This document shows, in pieces, positions 51,998 through 64,000 of a DNA stretch of 64,000 nucleotides. Below the pieces are notes generated by a model, which saw nothing but the letters and a program-made list of their open reading frames with translations, had not been told where the DNA came from and made no database searches. Origin of the DNA: Rhodocyclaceae bacterium. Lineage in GTDB: Bacteria; Pseudomonadota; Gammaproteobacteria; Burkholderiales; Rhodocyclaceae. Positions within the stretch are counted from its first letter, which is position 1; each line of letters opens with the position of its first letter. The stretch spans positions 1 through 64,000 of the forward strand of contig NKXK01000033.1 in the NCBI GenBank assembly GCA_004379165.1. The letters run 5' to 3'. A program made the translations under genes and the position numbers.

Positions 51998-53161
<1,164 letters not shown>

Positions 53162-53184
53162 GCGTCTCCGCATAATTCACACAA

Positions 53185-53206
53185 GGGCGCTCCGGCGCCC
53201 TTTTTT
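53185..53206 (+). terminator. Rho-independent terminator downstream of metK
   Basis: gggcgctccggcgccctttttt. Confidence 0.85.
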
Positions 53207-53225
53207 GTCGGTAAAATCGACAAAT

Positions 53226-54431
53226 ATGCTGAAGAAAATTCCCGTTTCCGAACTCAAGCTGGGTATGCACCTGCAAGAGTTCTGCGGCGCCTGGCTGGAT
53301 CACCCGTTCTGGCGGACTAAATTCGTCCTGACCGATCCGAACGACCTCGTTCTCGTCCGCGAGTGTCCGATTACCGAAGTATGGATCGATATCAGCAAGG
53401 GACTGGACGTCGATGCCGGCTCCCCGGCGGCTGGGGTGAACGCGGAAATTGTCGAAAAATTGCCCGAACCGCCATCAGCCAAGATCGAGAAAACAAGCTT
53501 CAACAACGAAGTCAAACGTGCCTCGCGGATCGTTGCCAAGGGCAAGGAGGCCGTCGTGTCGATGTTTCAGGAAGCCCGCATGGGCAAGGCCATCGAGGCT
53601 GAAGCCGCGGCGCCGCTGGTCGAGGAAATATCCAACTCGGTGATGCGCAACCCCGGCGCCCTGATCAGCCTCGCCCGCCTGAAAAGCGCCGATGATTACA
53701 CCTACATGCATTCGGTCGCAGTTTGCGCCCTGATGATCGCCCTCGCCCGCCAGTTGGGCCTCGACGAACAACAGACGCGCGACGCCGGTATGGCCGGCCT
53801 GCTACACGATCTCGGCAAGGCGATGATCCCGCTCGACGTTCTCAACAAACCGGGCCGGCTGACCGACACCGAATTCGCGCTAGTCAAGACCCACCCGGAA
53901 GAAGGTCACAAGCTGTTGCTTGAGGGCAAGGGGGTCAGCGACGTCACCAAGGATGTCTGCCTGCACCACCATGAAAAAGTGGATGGAAGCGGCTACCCCA
54001 AAGGTCTGAACAGCGAAACCATGAGTCTGTTCGCCAAAATGGGCGCCGTCTGCGATGTTTACGACGCCATCACGTCCAACCGCCCCTACAAGGCTGGCTG
54101 GGATCCGGCCGAGTCGATCAAGCGCATGGCCGAGTGGAAGGGACATTTCGACCCGACGGTTTTTCAGGCCTTCGTCAAGAGTCTGGGCATTTATCCAATC
54201 GGCTCGCTGGTTCGCCTCGAATCCGGAAAGCTCGGCGTTGTCATCGAACAGGGCGAACAATCGCTGCTCAAGCCCAAGGTCAAAGTCTTCTTCTCGACCA
54301 AGGCGCAGGCCTACATCAAGCCGGAAACCATCGACCTCGCGCACAGCCCGGAGAAGATCGCCGGCCGCGAGGATGCAGCCAAGTGGGGCGTCAAGGATAT
54401 CGACCGTTACTGGGCAGCTGAAAAATCCTGA
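53226..54431 (+). CDS. HD-GYP domain phosphodiesterase (probable c-di-GMP hydrolase, DUF3391-like N-terminus)
   Basis: HDLGKAMIPLDVLNKPGRLTDTEF, HHEKVDGSGYPKGL; start at MLKKIPVSELKLGMHL. Confidence 0.92.
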   Translation: MLKKIPVSELKLGMHLQEFCGAWLDHPFWRTKFVLTDPNDLVLVRECPITEVWIDISKGLDVDAGSPAAGVNAEIVEKLPEPPSAKIEKTSFNNEVKRASRIVAKGKEAVVSMFQEARMGKAIEAEAAAPLVEEISNSVMRNPGALISLARLKSADDYTYMHSVAVCALMIALARQLGLDEQQTRDAGMAGLLHDLGKAMIPLDVLNKPGRLTDTEFALVKTHPEEGHKLLLEGKGVSDVTKDVCLHHHEKVDGSGYPKGLNSETMSLFAKMGAVCDVYDAITSNRPYKAGWDPAESIKRMAEWKGHFDPTVFQAFVKSLGIYPIGSLVRLESGKLGVVIEQGEQSLLKPKVKVFFSTKAQAYIKPETIDLAHSPEKIAGREDAAKWGVKDIDRYWAAEKS

Positions 54432-54468
54432 GCCATTTGCAGGAAAAACCGGTTTATAATCCGCCACC

Positions 54469-54560
54469 TACCGAGGGGCGCTGCAGGGGAAATTTCTCTC
54501 AGGCTCGGTTCTAAACGGCGCTCACTGTTCAACCCTGCCGGGCGCAGGGGGCCGGTGAGC
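54469..54560 (+). ncRNA. SAH riboswitch upstream of ahcY (aptamer plus probable expression platform)
   Basis: CCGAGGGGCGCTGCAGGGG...CTCAGGCTCGGTTCTAAACGGCGCTCACTG matches the SAH motif; GCTCAC(54520-54525) also pairs with GTGAGC(54555-54560). Confidence 0.88.
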
Positions 54561-54614
54561 ATGATACCGATGACACCCCATCCCCTCCCCGTCACAGTTA
54601 TTTAGGAGCTTACT

Positions 54615-56015
54615 GTGGCTGAATTCAATGACTACGTTGTTGCCGATCTGAGCCTTGCCGACTGGGGTCGCAAGGAAATCCGCATCGCCGAAACCGAAAT
54701 GCCGGGCCTGATGGCCATTCGCGAGGAATTTGCGAAGACCCAGCCGCTCAAGGGCGCGCGCATCACCGGCTCGCTGCACATGACCATCCAGACCGCCGTG
54801 CTGATCGAGACGCTGACCGCCCTCGGCGCCGATGTCCGCTGGGCCTCGTGCAACATTTTCTCGACCCAGGATCACGCCGCGGCCGCCATTGCCGCGCAGA
54901 AGATCCCGGTCTTCGCCGTCAAGGGTGAAACGCTGGTCGATTACTGGGATTACACCCACCGCATCTTCGAGTGGGTCGACGGCGGCTACTCCAACATGAT
55001 CCTCGACGACGGTGGCGATGCCACCCTGCTGCTGCACCTCGGTGCCAAGGCCGAGAAGGATCTGTCGGTGCTGGCCAATCCGTGCTCCGAAGAAGAAACC
55101 ATCCTCTTCGCTGCGATCAAGGCCAAGCTGGCTGTCGATCCGAGCTGGTACTCGGTGCGTCTGGCCCAGATCAAGGGCGTGACGGAAGAAACCACCACCG
55201 GCGTACATCGACTGTACCAGATGCACGCCCGTGGCGACCTCAAGTTCCCGGGCATCAATGTCAATGACTCGGTCACCAAGTCCAAGTTCGACAACCTCTA
55301 CGGCTGCCGCGAATCGCTGGTCGATGGCATCAAGCGCGCCACCGACGTCATGGTTGCCGGCAAGATCGCCGTCGTCTGCGGCTACGGCGATGTCGGCAAA
55401 GGTTCCGCGCAGGCCCTGCGCGCCCTGTCCGCCCAGGTTTGGGTCACCGAAATCGACCCGATCTGCGCCCTGCAGGCCGCGATGGAAGGCTATCGCGTCG
55501 TCACCATGGAATACGCTGCCGATCAGGCTGACATCTTCGTCACCACGACCGGCAATTTCCACGTCATCACCCATGACCACATGGTCAAGATGAAGAACAA
55601 CGCCATCGTCTGCAACATCGGTCACTTCGACAACGAAATCGACGTTGCCTCGCTGGAAAAGTACCAGTGGGAAGAGATCAAGCCGCAGGTCGACCACGTC
55701 ATTTTCCCCGACGGCAAGCGCATCATCCTGCTCGCCAAGGGCCGACTGGTGAACCTCGGCTGCGGCACCGGCCATCCCTCCTACGTCATGTCTTCGTCCT
55801 TCGCCAACCAGACCATCGCCCAGATCGAGCTGTTCACCAAGACCGCCGATTACCCGGTCGGCGTCTACACGCTGCCCAAGCACCTCGATGAGAAGGTCGC
55901 CCGTCTGCAACTGAAGACGCTCAACGTGCAACTAACGACGCTGACGCAGCAGCAGGCCGACTATATCGGCGTGCCGGTCGAAGGCCCGTACAAGACCGAC
56001 CACTACCGCTACTAA
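54615..56015 (+). CDS. ahcY: Adenosylhomocysteinase
   Basis: GTG start, SD aggag; [39 protein letters not shown]-terminal DHYRY. Confidence 0.98.
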   Translation: MAEFNDYVVADLSLADWGRKEIRIAETEMPGLMAIREEFAKTQPLKGARITGSLHMTIQTAVLIETLTALGADVRWASCNIFSTQDHAAAAIAAQKIPVFAVKGETLVDYWDYTHRIFEWVDGGYSNMILDDGGDATLLLHLGAKAEKDLSVLANPCSEEETILFAAIKAKLAVDPSWYSVRLAQIKGVTEETTTGVHRLYQMHARGDLKFPGINVNDSVTKSKFDNLYGCRESLVDGIKRATDVMVAGKIAVVCGYGDVGKGSAQALRALSAQVWVTEIDPICALQAAMEGYRVVTMEYAADQADIFVTTTGNFHVITHDHMVKMKNNAIVCNIGHFDNEIDVASLEKYQWEEIKPQVDHVIFPDGKRIILLAKGRLVNLGCGTGHPSYVMSSSFANQTIAQIELFTKTADYPVGVYTLPKHLDEKVARLQLKTLNVQLTTLTQQQADYIGVPVEGPYKTDHYRY

Positions 56016-56034
56016 GAAGGCATAGTCCGTTCCG

Positions 56035-56862
56035 ATGAGCATGAACTCCTTCCATGCCCGCCAGGGCGGACGGTCACGTGACGAGAAGCCGGCGAAGGCG
56101 CCGGTCGAACGTCACGGCCTGCTGCGCGCCGATGCCCTGCTTGTCCAGACCGGACAGGCGGCATCGCGCACGCAGGCACAGCGTCTGATCAGCGAAGGCC
56201 GAGTGTTCTGCGAAGGCAAGGCAATTGCCAAGCCGTCGCTCGAACTCCCTGCCGATGTCGTCCTCAAGGTGCTCGAAGACGAAAGCGACCGCTTCGTCTC
56301 ACGCGGCGCCCTCAAACTGGCTGGCGCCCTGCGCCATAACGGACTCAGCGTCTACGGCAAGCGTTGTCTCGACGTCGGCCAATCCACCGGCGGCTTTACC
56401 GATTGCCTGCTGCATGCCGGTGCCCGGCATGTCGTCGGCGTCGATGTCGGCCATGGACAGTTACATCCGAAACTCAAAGCAGACCAACGCGTCACTGCCA
56501 TCGAAGGCATCAACTGCCGCACCCTCACCGCTGCCGACCTCGGCGACGCCCTGCCCGCCGCTGGCTTCGACCTCATCGTTGGCGACGTCTCCTTCATCTC
56601 CATGAGCCTCATCCTGCCGCAACTGCTGCCGTTGCTGGCGCAGAACGGCGAGATGCTCCTCCTCATCAAGCCGCAATTCGAAGTTGGCCCCACCAACATC
56701 GGCAAGGGCGGCATCGTTCGCAATACGGCGCTCTATCGCGACGTTGAACGCAAGTTTGCCGATTTAGCCCGAATTTCCGGGTTGACCGTAGCTGACTGGC
56801 TGGACAGCCCGATCACCGGCGGCGACGGCAATCGTGAATTCTTCATCTGGTTGAAAAAATGA
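56035..56862 (+). CDS. TlyA-family rRNA methyltransferase (S4 + FtsJ-like)
   Basis: RADALLVQTGQAASRTQAQRLISEGRV; CLDVGQSTGGFTDCLLHAGARHVVGVDVGHGQL. Confidence 0.92.
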   Translation: MSMNSFHARQGGRSRDEKPAKAPVERHGLLRADALLVQTGQAASRTQAQRLISEGRVFCEGKAIAKPSLELPADVVLKVLEDESDRFVSRGALKLAGALRHNGLSVYGKRCLDVGQSTGGFTDCLLHAGARHVVGVDVGHGQLHPKLKADQRVTAIEGINCRTLTAADLGDALPAAGFDLIVGDVSFISMSLILPQLLPLLAQNGEMLLLIKPQFEVGPTNIGKGGIVRNTALYRDVERKFADLARISGLTVADWLDSPITGGDGNREFFIWLKK

Positions 56863-57683
56863 AACCTGAAATTTCCATCGAGTTTTTCCCGCCACAAACG
56901 CCAGAAGGCATCGAAAAACTCCGCAAGGTACGCGGCGAACTCGCTAGCCTGAACCCGCAGTTCTTCTCCGTCACCTATGGCGCCGGCGGCTCGACACGCG
57001 AGCGCACCTTTGCCGTGGTCAAGGAAATTGCCGCCGAAGGCTTCGACGCCGCGCCCCACCTCTCCTGCATCGGCTCCACCCGCGAGTCGATCCGCGAAAT
57101 CCTCGCCGAATACAATGAAGCCGGCATCAAGCGCATCGTCGCGCTGCGTGGCGACCTCCCGTCCGGCATGGCCGAAACCGGCGAATTCCGTTACGCGAAC
57201 GAACTCGTCGAATTCATCCGCGCCGAGACCGGCAACCACTTCAGTCTCGAAGTCGCCGCCTACCCGGAATGGCACCCGCAAGCCCGCAGCCCGAAGGACG
57301 ACCTCGACGCCTTCGTGCGCAAGGTCAAGGCTGGCGCCAACTCGGCCATCACCCAGTATTTTTACAACGCCGATGCCTACTTCCACTTCGTTGACGAAGC
57401 CAAGGCACGGGGCGTCGACATCCCCATCATTCCCGGCATCATGCCCATTGCCGGCTTCACCAAACTGGCGCGCTTCTCCGACGCCTGCGGCGCCGACATT
57501 CCGCGCTGGATGCGCAAGAAGTTCGAAAGCTTCGGCGACGACAGCGACTCGATCCGCGCCTTCGGCCTCGATGTCGTGACCGAACTCTGCGAACGCCTTC
57601 TCAAGGGCGGCGCCCCCGGCCTGCACTTCTATTGCATGAACCAGTCGGCACTGACCACCGAAATCTGCCGCCGCCTCGGCTAA
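56859..57683 (+). CDS. metF: Methylenetetrahydrofolate reductase
   Basis: ISIEFFPPQTPEGIEKL; SVTYGAGGSTRERTF; HFYCMNQS. Confidence 0.97.
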   Translation: MKPEISIEFFPPQTPEGIEKLRKVRGELASLNPQFFSVTYGAGGSTRERTFAVVKEIAAEGFDAAPHLSCIGSTRESIREILAEYNEAGIKRIVALRGDLPSGMAETGEFRYANELVEFIRAETGNHFSLEVAAYPEWHPQARSPKDDLDAFVRKVKAGANSAITQYFYNADAYFHFVDEAKARGVDIPIIPGIMPIAGFTKLARFSDACGADIPRWMRKKFESFGDDSDSIRAFGLDVVTELCERLLKGGAPGLHFYCMNQSALTTEICRRLG

Positions 57684-57711
57684 ATTCAGGCGCAGCAGCC
57701 CAAACGCAAAA

Positions 57712-57731
57712 GCCGGCAACTGCCGGTTTTT
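57712..57731 (+). terminator. Rho-independent terminator downstream of metF
   Basis: gccggcaactgccggttttt. Confidence 0.75.
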
Positions 57732-57755
57732 GTCGTTTTCCGGGTTCACCGCAGC
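57722..57755 (-). repeat. Dispersed intergenic repeat, copy (minus: gctgcggtgaacccggaaaacgacaaaaac)
   Basis: Read directly; downstream of metF. Confidence 0.65.
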
Positions 57756-57944
57756 GGCGCTTGCGCTGGGAAAAAACGGGGCATAAGTTTCGGCTTTGCT
57801 TCAGGTTTCGGATGCGCCGGCCTATCGCCTGCCCGCTGATGCCGACGTCGTGCCAATACTCACCGCAACCGCTAAACTCTGACTTCCGTTGATAACAACA
57901 AGGGTGCCGGCAGCAACTGCCTCGGTGGTGCTGCCCAAAACATC

Positions 57945-58799
57945 ATGAGTTCTGGCCGGTGGACTAAAGATCAACTCAAACTCGCTTTCCATTTGTATTG
58001 CCAATTGCCGTTCGGGAAACTGCATTCAAAAAATCCCGAAGTCGTTCAACTGGCTGAACTGATTGGCAGAACGGCGTCAGCAGTTGCCATGAAGCTGGTC
58101 AATTTCGCCAGCCTTGACCCGGCAATTACCAGCACCGGCCGCAAAGGCCTTGATGGCGCATCAAACCTCGACCGCGAAATCTGGGCTGACTTCCGTGCCG
58201 ACTGGGAAGGCTTGGCCCTTGAGTGCGAACATCTCCGCGAGCAATTCGGCCTAATTCCTACGTTCGACCGTCCGGAAGCGGCAAAAACCGACGACTTCGA
58301 AATTCCTGATGATTTCACCGGCGAAAACCGCCGCGTTTTTTCCGAACAACGCATCAAGCAAAACTTTTTCCGCCGCGCCGTTCTAGCCAGCTACCGTGGC
58401 CGCTGCTGCATGTCCGGTCTCTCCGAGCCGCGCTTGTTGATCGCCAGCCATATCGTTCCGTGGAGCAAGGACAAGGCGAACCGGCTAAATCCAAGCAATG
58501 GACTTTGCCTTTCGGCCCTCCATGATCGGGCGTTTGATATAGGGTTGATTACCCTCAGCGACGACTGGAAAATCGTTCTGTCTGAAGAACTGCGAAAGCG
58601 TGACGAACCCTTCGTTCAGTCCGTTCTAAAACCACTGGAAGGCCGCACAATCGAGATTCCAGAACGCTTCGTTCCCGATGCCGCCTTTCTTCAGCGCCAC
58701 CGTGCTGAAATTTTTCTGGACAATCGCTCGCGTTGTCAAACAGGTCTGGATGTCACTGGGCAGGAATATTTGAATGCAAAAATCTACCGTTTTCCATGA
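57945..58799 (+). CDS. HNH endonuclease domain protein
   Basis: RGRCCMSGLSEPRLLIASHIVPWSKDKANRLNPSNGLCLSALHDRAFD. Confidence 0.85.
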   Translation: MSSGRWTKDQLKLAFHLYCQLPFGKLHSKNPEVVQLAELIGRTASAVAMKLVNFASLDPAITSTGRKGLDGASNLDREIWADFRADWEGLALECEHLREQFGLIPTFDRPEAAKTDDFEIPDDFTGENRRVFSEQRIKQNFFRRAVLASYRGRCCMSGLSEPRLLIASHIVPWSKDKANRLNPSNGLCLSALHDRAFDIGLITLSDDWKIVLSEELRKRDEPFVQSVLKPLEGRTIEIPERFVPDAAFLQRHRAEIFLDNRSRCQTGLDVTGQEYLNAKIYRFP

Positions 58800-59148
58800 G
58801 GATGTTTTCTACAAACATTTCCGCCCATTCAGACACCCATTAGCGCGACACGACATTTGGGGCGGGCATGGACTTGAGACATTTGGCGACGACTTGCTAC
58901 TGGCATTTGAGCACGACGAAAATCATGTATGGACTGTCGTGGATGGCGAAGAGATCAATGAGCAATGGATCATCCCCGGCTTTCATCGCGTCAATCGCAT
59001 TTGCTTTCTGCTGACGGAGGTTGCGCACTTCGATGCGCCCATTGAATTTCGAATCGAACGCGGGCCTCACTCACTGACGCCCATTGGTCTGACTCGTCGG
59101 ATAACCACGCTAAAACGAATTCTGAGTGAGAACAAAGCCAAAGATTGA
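58774..59148 (+). CDS. Hypothetical protein coupled to HNH endonuclease gene
   Basis: 124 aa ORF overlapping the HNH ORF by 26 nt. Confidence 0.55.
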   Translation: MQKSTVFHEDVFYKHFRPFRHPLARHDIWGGHGLETFGDDLLLAFEHDENHVWTVVDGEEINEQWIIPGFHRVNRICFLLTEVAHFDAPIEFRIERGPHSLTPIGLTRRITTLKRILSENKAKD

Positions 59149-59265
59149 GCGCTGCAGCAGATTCCAGATTTTTCCATTTTTCTGGTCGTCTACGCCCTGA
59201 AAGAAGGGCTCTTGGGGTGTAGCCCCCCCTCAAACTCGGCCAATTCCGCCACTCGCGAACAACTT

Positions 59266-59622
59266 TCAACCGCCCTCAACTGGCGGCAGATGGCGCGCCA
59301 GAGCCATGCTGTCATGCAGAAGGCGAAGCACGTCGATCTGTTTCTTCCCGTCGACGCTCTCTACCCGGAACATGATGAAGTGTCGACCTTTGCGTCCATT
59401 GCGGGCAACGTGGAGCGTCCGCACATTGCCGCCGATTTCTGGGCGCGCCTTGACGCCCGGGATGTCTGGGCCGGCGGCCAGCATTTTGAGTGCTGATGCG
59501 AGTGTTTCGGCATAAACCCGCGCCTGCGCCGGTCCGAAGTGCTCCGCCGTCCACCACAAGATTTGCACGTAGTCTGCCTCGGCGGCCGCCGCAAGGCGAA
59601 CCGTCCAGGAATGCTCTGCCAT
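59266..59622 (-). CDS. parE: ParE/RelE-family toxin
   Basis: WTVRLAAAAEADYVQILWWTAEHFGPAQARVYAETL; RNGRKGRHFIMFRVE. Confidence 0.88.
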   Translation of the reverse strand: MAEHSWTVRLAAAAEADYVQILWWTAEHFGPAQARVYAETLASALKMLAAGPDIPGVKARPEIGGNVRTLHVARNGRKGRHFIMFRVESVDGKKQIDVLRLLHDSMALARHLPPVEGG

Positions 59623-59900
59623 TAGCTGCCGACCGTTGCCGCGGCGAGCGTTGCCAAATGCTGACCAAGTTCGTCTGCAGAATTAAAGCCGCGGAAGGCA
59701 CCGGCGTCGATATCGGCAATACCGATCCGGGCGGCTTCGCGCAAGGCCAGCAAGCGCATGTCGTCCTCCGATTCGCGACGCTCGACCAGCCGCAAGCCCT
59801 CACGCAAGACTTCGCTGGCATTCTGGTAGCGACCGGTATTGACCAGTTGCTCAACAAATTGGGCTTGATGGTCGGTCAGGACAACATTTCGGGTCGGCAT
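59622..59900 (-). CDS. parD: ParD-family antitoxin
   Basis: NVVLTDHQAQFVEQLVNTGRYQNASEVLREGLRLVERRE. Confidence 0.9.
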   Translation of the reverse strand: MPTRNVVLTDHQAQFVEQLVNTGRYQNASEVLREGLRLVERRESEDDMRLLALREAARIGIADIDAGAFRGFNSADELGQHLATLAAATVGS

Positions 59901-59926
59901 GTGACGCTCCTTCGTCAGACTTCATA

Positions 59927-59943
59927 TTGGCATACTATGCCAA
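59927..59943. promoter_or_regulatory. Perfect palindrome upstream of parD, probable autoregulatory operator
   Basis: TTGGCATA-C-TATGCCAA, 8-bp arms, 27 bp upstream of parD ATG. Confidence 0.65.
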
Positions 59944-59994
59944 CGAATCTTGGGTGGCAACATCGCCTTGGGTGCAACAGTCTCCAAAAAACAA

Positions 59995-60019
59995 AAAGGC
60001 GGCCGAGTCAGCCGCCTTT
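59995..60019. terminator. Terminator downstream of thiC
   Basis: aaaggcggccgagtcagccgccttt, T-run on minus strand. Confidence 0.75.
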
Positions 60020-60045
60020 TCATTGCTACCAAGCATTCAGCAAGC

Positions 60046-62031
<1,986 letters not shown>

Positions 62032-62039
62032 TCACGAAC

Positions 62040-62131
62040 ATCCGTTTCCCTGTCCGGCATGACCCGATCAGGTTCGAAGGGTATTTCTCAGTCATCTGCG
62101 CAAAACGCAACGGCGACACCCCTAACGAGAG
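62040..62131 (-). ncRNA. TPP riboswitch (thi element) upstream of thiC
   Basis: Minus strand: TAGGGGTGTCG...GACTGAGAAATACCCTTCGAACCTGATCGGGTCATGCCGGACAGGGAAACGGA. Confidence 0.93.
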
Positions 62132-62269
62132 GCTGCAAGTTACTGGAATTACAGGCAAAACGCAAGAAAGCCCTTATCCTTGCGGTAAGCTTGCTCAAGA
62201 TTTCCAGAATCCGGTCGAAATACGTCTGGTAACCATACGAATTCAAAGAATAAAACTGAGGGTTTTCAT

Positions 62270-63727
62270 ATGCGCCTAGCACCGATCGCCATCCTGCTGG
62301 CCGGCCTGCCGCTCTCCGCGGCCGCCGCGCCGACCTGGCAGACCATTTCCTCCGAGCCCGGAAAACGTATCGAACTCGACCGCACCAGCATCAAGCGTGA
62401 GGGCAACGTCGTTCAGGCCCAAGGACGCGTTGTCCTCGAGAAGGAACTGATCGACGGCAAGTCCGGCGCCGGTTATCGCGTCATCGAGGCCATCACCCGC
62501 TACGATTGCACCGGCCGCAACGCCAACACCATCAAGCGCATCTACAAAAAGAATGAAAGCGAAGTCGTCCGCGAAGAGGAGACCAAGGGTGCCGAGCTAC
62601 CGGTCCGCTCCGGCACACTCGACGACAAGGTGCTGCGCGAGGTCTGCCGCCCACCCAAGGACAGCCAGGCCGAAATCGCCCAGAAAGCGAACGAGGCAGC
62701 CACCCAGTTGAAAGCGGCCAACGACGCGCTGCTGAAGAAGGAAATGGCCAAAGCCGAGAAGCCGCCGGTGGTCAAGGCGGCGGATAGCGGGCACGGTGAG
62801 CAATCCGCTATTCCGTCGATCCGGCCGAACCTGAAAGCGCAGATGGAAGCCGCCAAGGAGTCGGCCAAGGAAGCTGCGCCACCCCCGGCACCTGCGAAGG
62901 AAGCACCTTCACCCGCCAAGCCGAAGCCGTCGATGGTGGTCGTCAAGACCTCGGCCTATGATGCCCCGCCGGCGCCCAAGCCAAAGAAACCGGCAAAGCA
63001 GGAAGGCTACATGCTCGAAGTCTCGCCCAGCGGGGCCGTCGTGCAGCACGCCCACACCCACTGGGGCTACGAAGGCGCCGGTGGACCGGAAAACTGGGCC
63101 AATCTCGACCCGAAGAACAAGGTTTGCGCCACCGGAGAACGGCAGTCACCGATCGACATCAAGGACGGCATCAAGGTCGATCTGGAGCCAATCCAGTTCA
63201 GCTACCGCCCGTCGAATTTCCGCATCATCGACAACGGCCACACCCTGCAAGTCAGTGTCGGCGAGAGCGCCATCACGCTGACCGGCAAGACCTACGAGCT
63301 GGTCCAGTTCCACTTCCACCGCCCTTCCGAAGAAAAGATCAACGGCCAGCGCTTCGACATGGTCGCGCATCTCGTGCATAAGGCGGATGATGGATCGCTG
63401 GCGGTCATTGCCGTATTAATGGAGCGCGGCAGCGAAAACCCCTTCATCCAGACGCTGTGGAACAACATGCCGCTGGAGAAGAACCAGCCTGTCTCCCCGC
63501 CCACCGTCGTCATCGACCCGGCAAACCTGCTGCCGGCCAGCCGCAACTACTACACCTACATGGGCTCGCTGACGACGCCGCCATGCAGCGAGGGCGTCCT
63601 GTGGCTGGTCATGAAGCAGCCGGTTCAGGTTTCGCAGGACCAGATCAACATTTTCAGCCGCCTGTATCGCAACAACGCCCGGCCGATCCAGCAGACCAGC
63701 GGCCGCCTGATCAAGGAAGGCCGCTGA
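62270..63727 (+). CDS. Alpha-type carbonic anhydrase with N-terminal surface-adhesin-E-like domain and Lys/Ala/Pro linker
   Basis: [62 protein letters not shown]-terminal [36 protein letters not shown]. Confidence 0.9.
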   Translation: MRLAPIAILLAGLPLSAAAAPTWQTISSEPGKRIELDRTSIKREGNVVQAQGRVVLEKELIDGKSGAGYRVIEAITRYDCTGRNANTIKRIYKKNESEVVREEETKGAELPVRSGTLDDKVLREVCRPPKDSQAEIAQKANEAATQLKAANDALLKKEMAKAEKPPVVKAADSGHGEQSAIPSIRPNLKAQMEAAKESAKEAAPPPAPAKEAPSPAKPKPSMVVVKTSAYDAPPAPKPKKPAKQEGYMLEVSPSGAVVQHAHTHWGYEGAGGPENWANLDPKNKVCATGERQSPIDIKDGIKVDLEPIQFSYRPSNFRIIDNGHTLQVSVGESAITLTGKTYELVQFHFHRPSEEKINGQRFDMVAHLVHKADDGSLAVIAVLMERGSENPFIQTLWNNMPLEKNQPVSPPTVVIDPANLLPASRNYYTYMGSLTTPPCSEGVLWLVMKQPVQVSQDQINIFSRLYRNNARPIQQTSGRLIKEGR

Positions 63728-63775
63728 GGTCATACGCTCGGTGCAGCCCGCGCTTGACCAGCCGCAAGGACGAAT

Positions 63776-63809
63776 GGTAACTTAATGACCAGTCAGTCAT
63801 TAAGTTACC
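63776..63809. promoter_or_regulatory. 34-bp perfect palindrome (14-bp arms, 6-bp spacer) abutting the tetR-family start codon
   Basis: GGTAACTTAATGAC-CAGTCA-GTCATTAAGTTACC immediately followed by ATG at 63810. Confidence 0.85.
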
Positions 63810-64000
63810 ATGCTGCCCGCCACCGCCCCCCGCAAACGCCGCAAGGAAGCCCGCCCGGCTGAATTGCTCGCCGCCGCCCTGATGCTTTTTGTCGACAAGG
63901 GCTACGCCGCCACATCGCTTGAGCGGGTGGCATCGCACGCGGGGGTCAGCAAGGGCACGCTTTACCTCTACTACGAGAGCAAGGAAGCACTATTCAAGGC
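63810..64000 (+). CDS. TetR-family transcriptional regulator (partial, N-terminus)
   Basis: ELLAAALMLFVDKGYAATSLERVASHAGVSKGTLYLYYESKEALFKA; runs off the window. Confidence 0.93.
   Translation, partial: MLPATAPRKRRKEARPAELLAAALMLFVDKGYAATSLERVASHAGVSKGTLYLYYESKEALFK

Overview
This 64 kb window is a chromosomal segment of a GC-rich betaproteobacterium; gene content and order suggest Rhodocyclales (Dechloromonas/Azonexus-like), which is an inference. Most of it is core metabolism and envelope biogenesis: etfB (partial), a hybrid histidine kinase/response regulator pair, an EF-G paralogue, glmU, gltBD, aroKB, pilMNOPQ, PBP1A, cyaY, lysA, hslVU, a znuABC-like cluster, rlmI, xerC, dapF, two LpxL-type acyltransferases, metK, an HD-GYP protein, ahcY, tlyA, metF, thiC, an alpha-carbonic anhydrase fusion and a TetR regulator (partial). 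The most unusual object is a 2628-aa PilY1-like pilus-tip protein in a pilE-fimT-pilVWX-pilY1-tonB operon. It carries 32 in-register heptads followed by about 33 copies of a 29-aa two-cysteine unit, and both arrays show a four-unit higher-order periodicity. Other notable signals are a SAM-II-like pseudoknot leader before metK and an SAH riboswitch before ahcY, a TPP riboswitch before thiC, a dispersed intergenic repeat family with about 6 copies, perfect palindromic operators (divergent etfB/HK region, parD, tetR), a small HNH + unknown + ParDE accessory patch, and a protein with a duplicated helical + STAS-like module. All calls come from reading the sequence and the supplied ORF translations; no database search was run.
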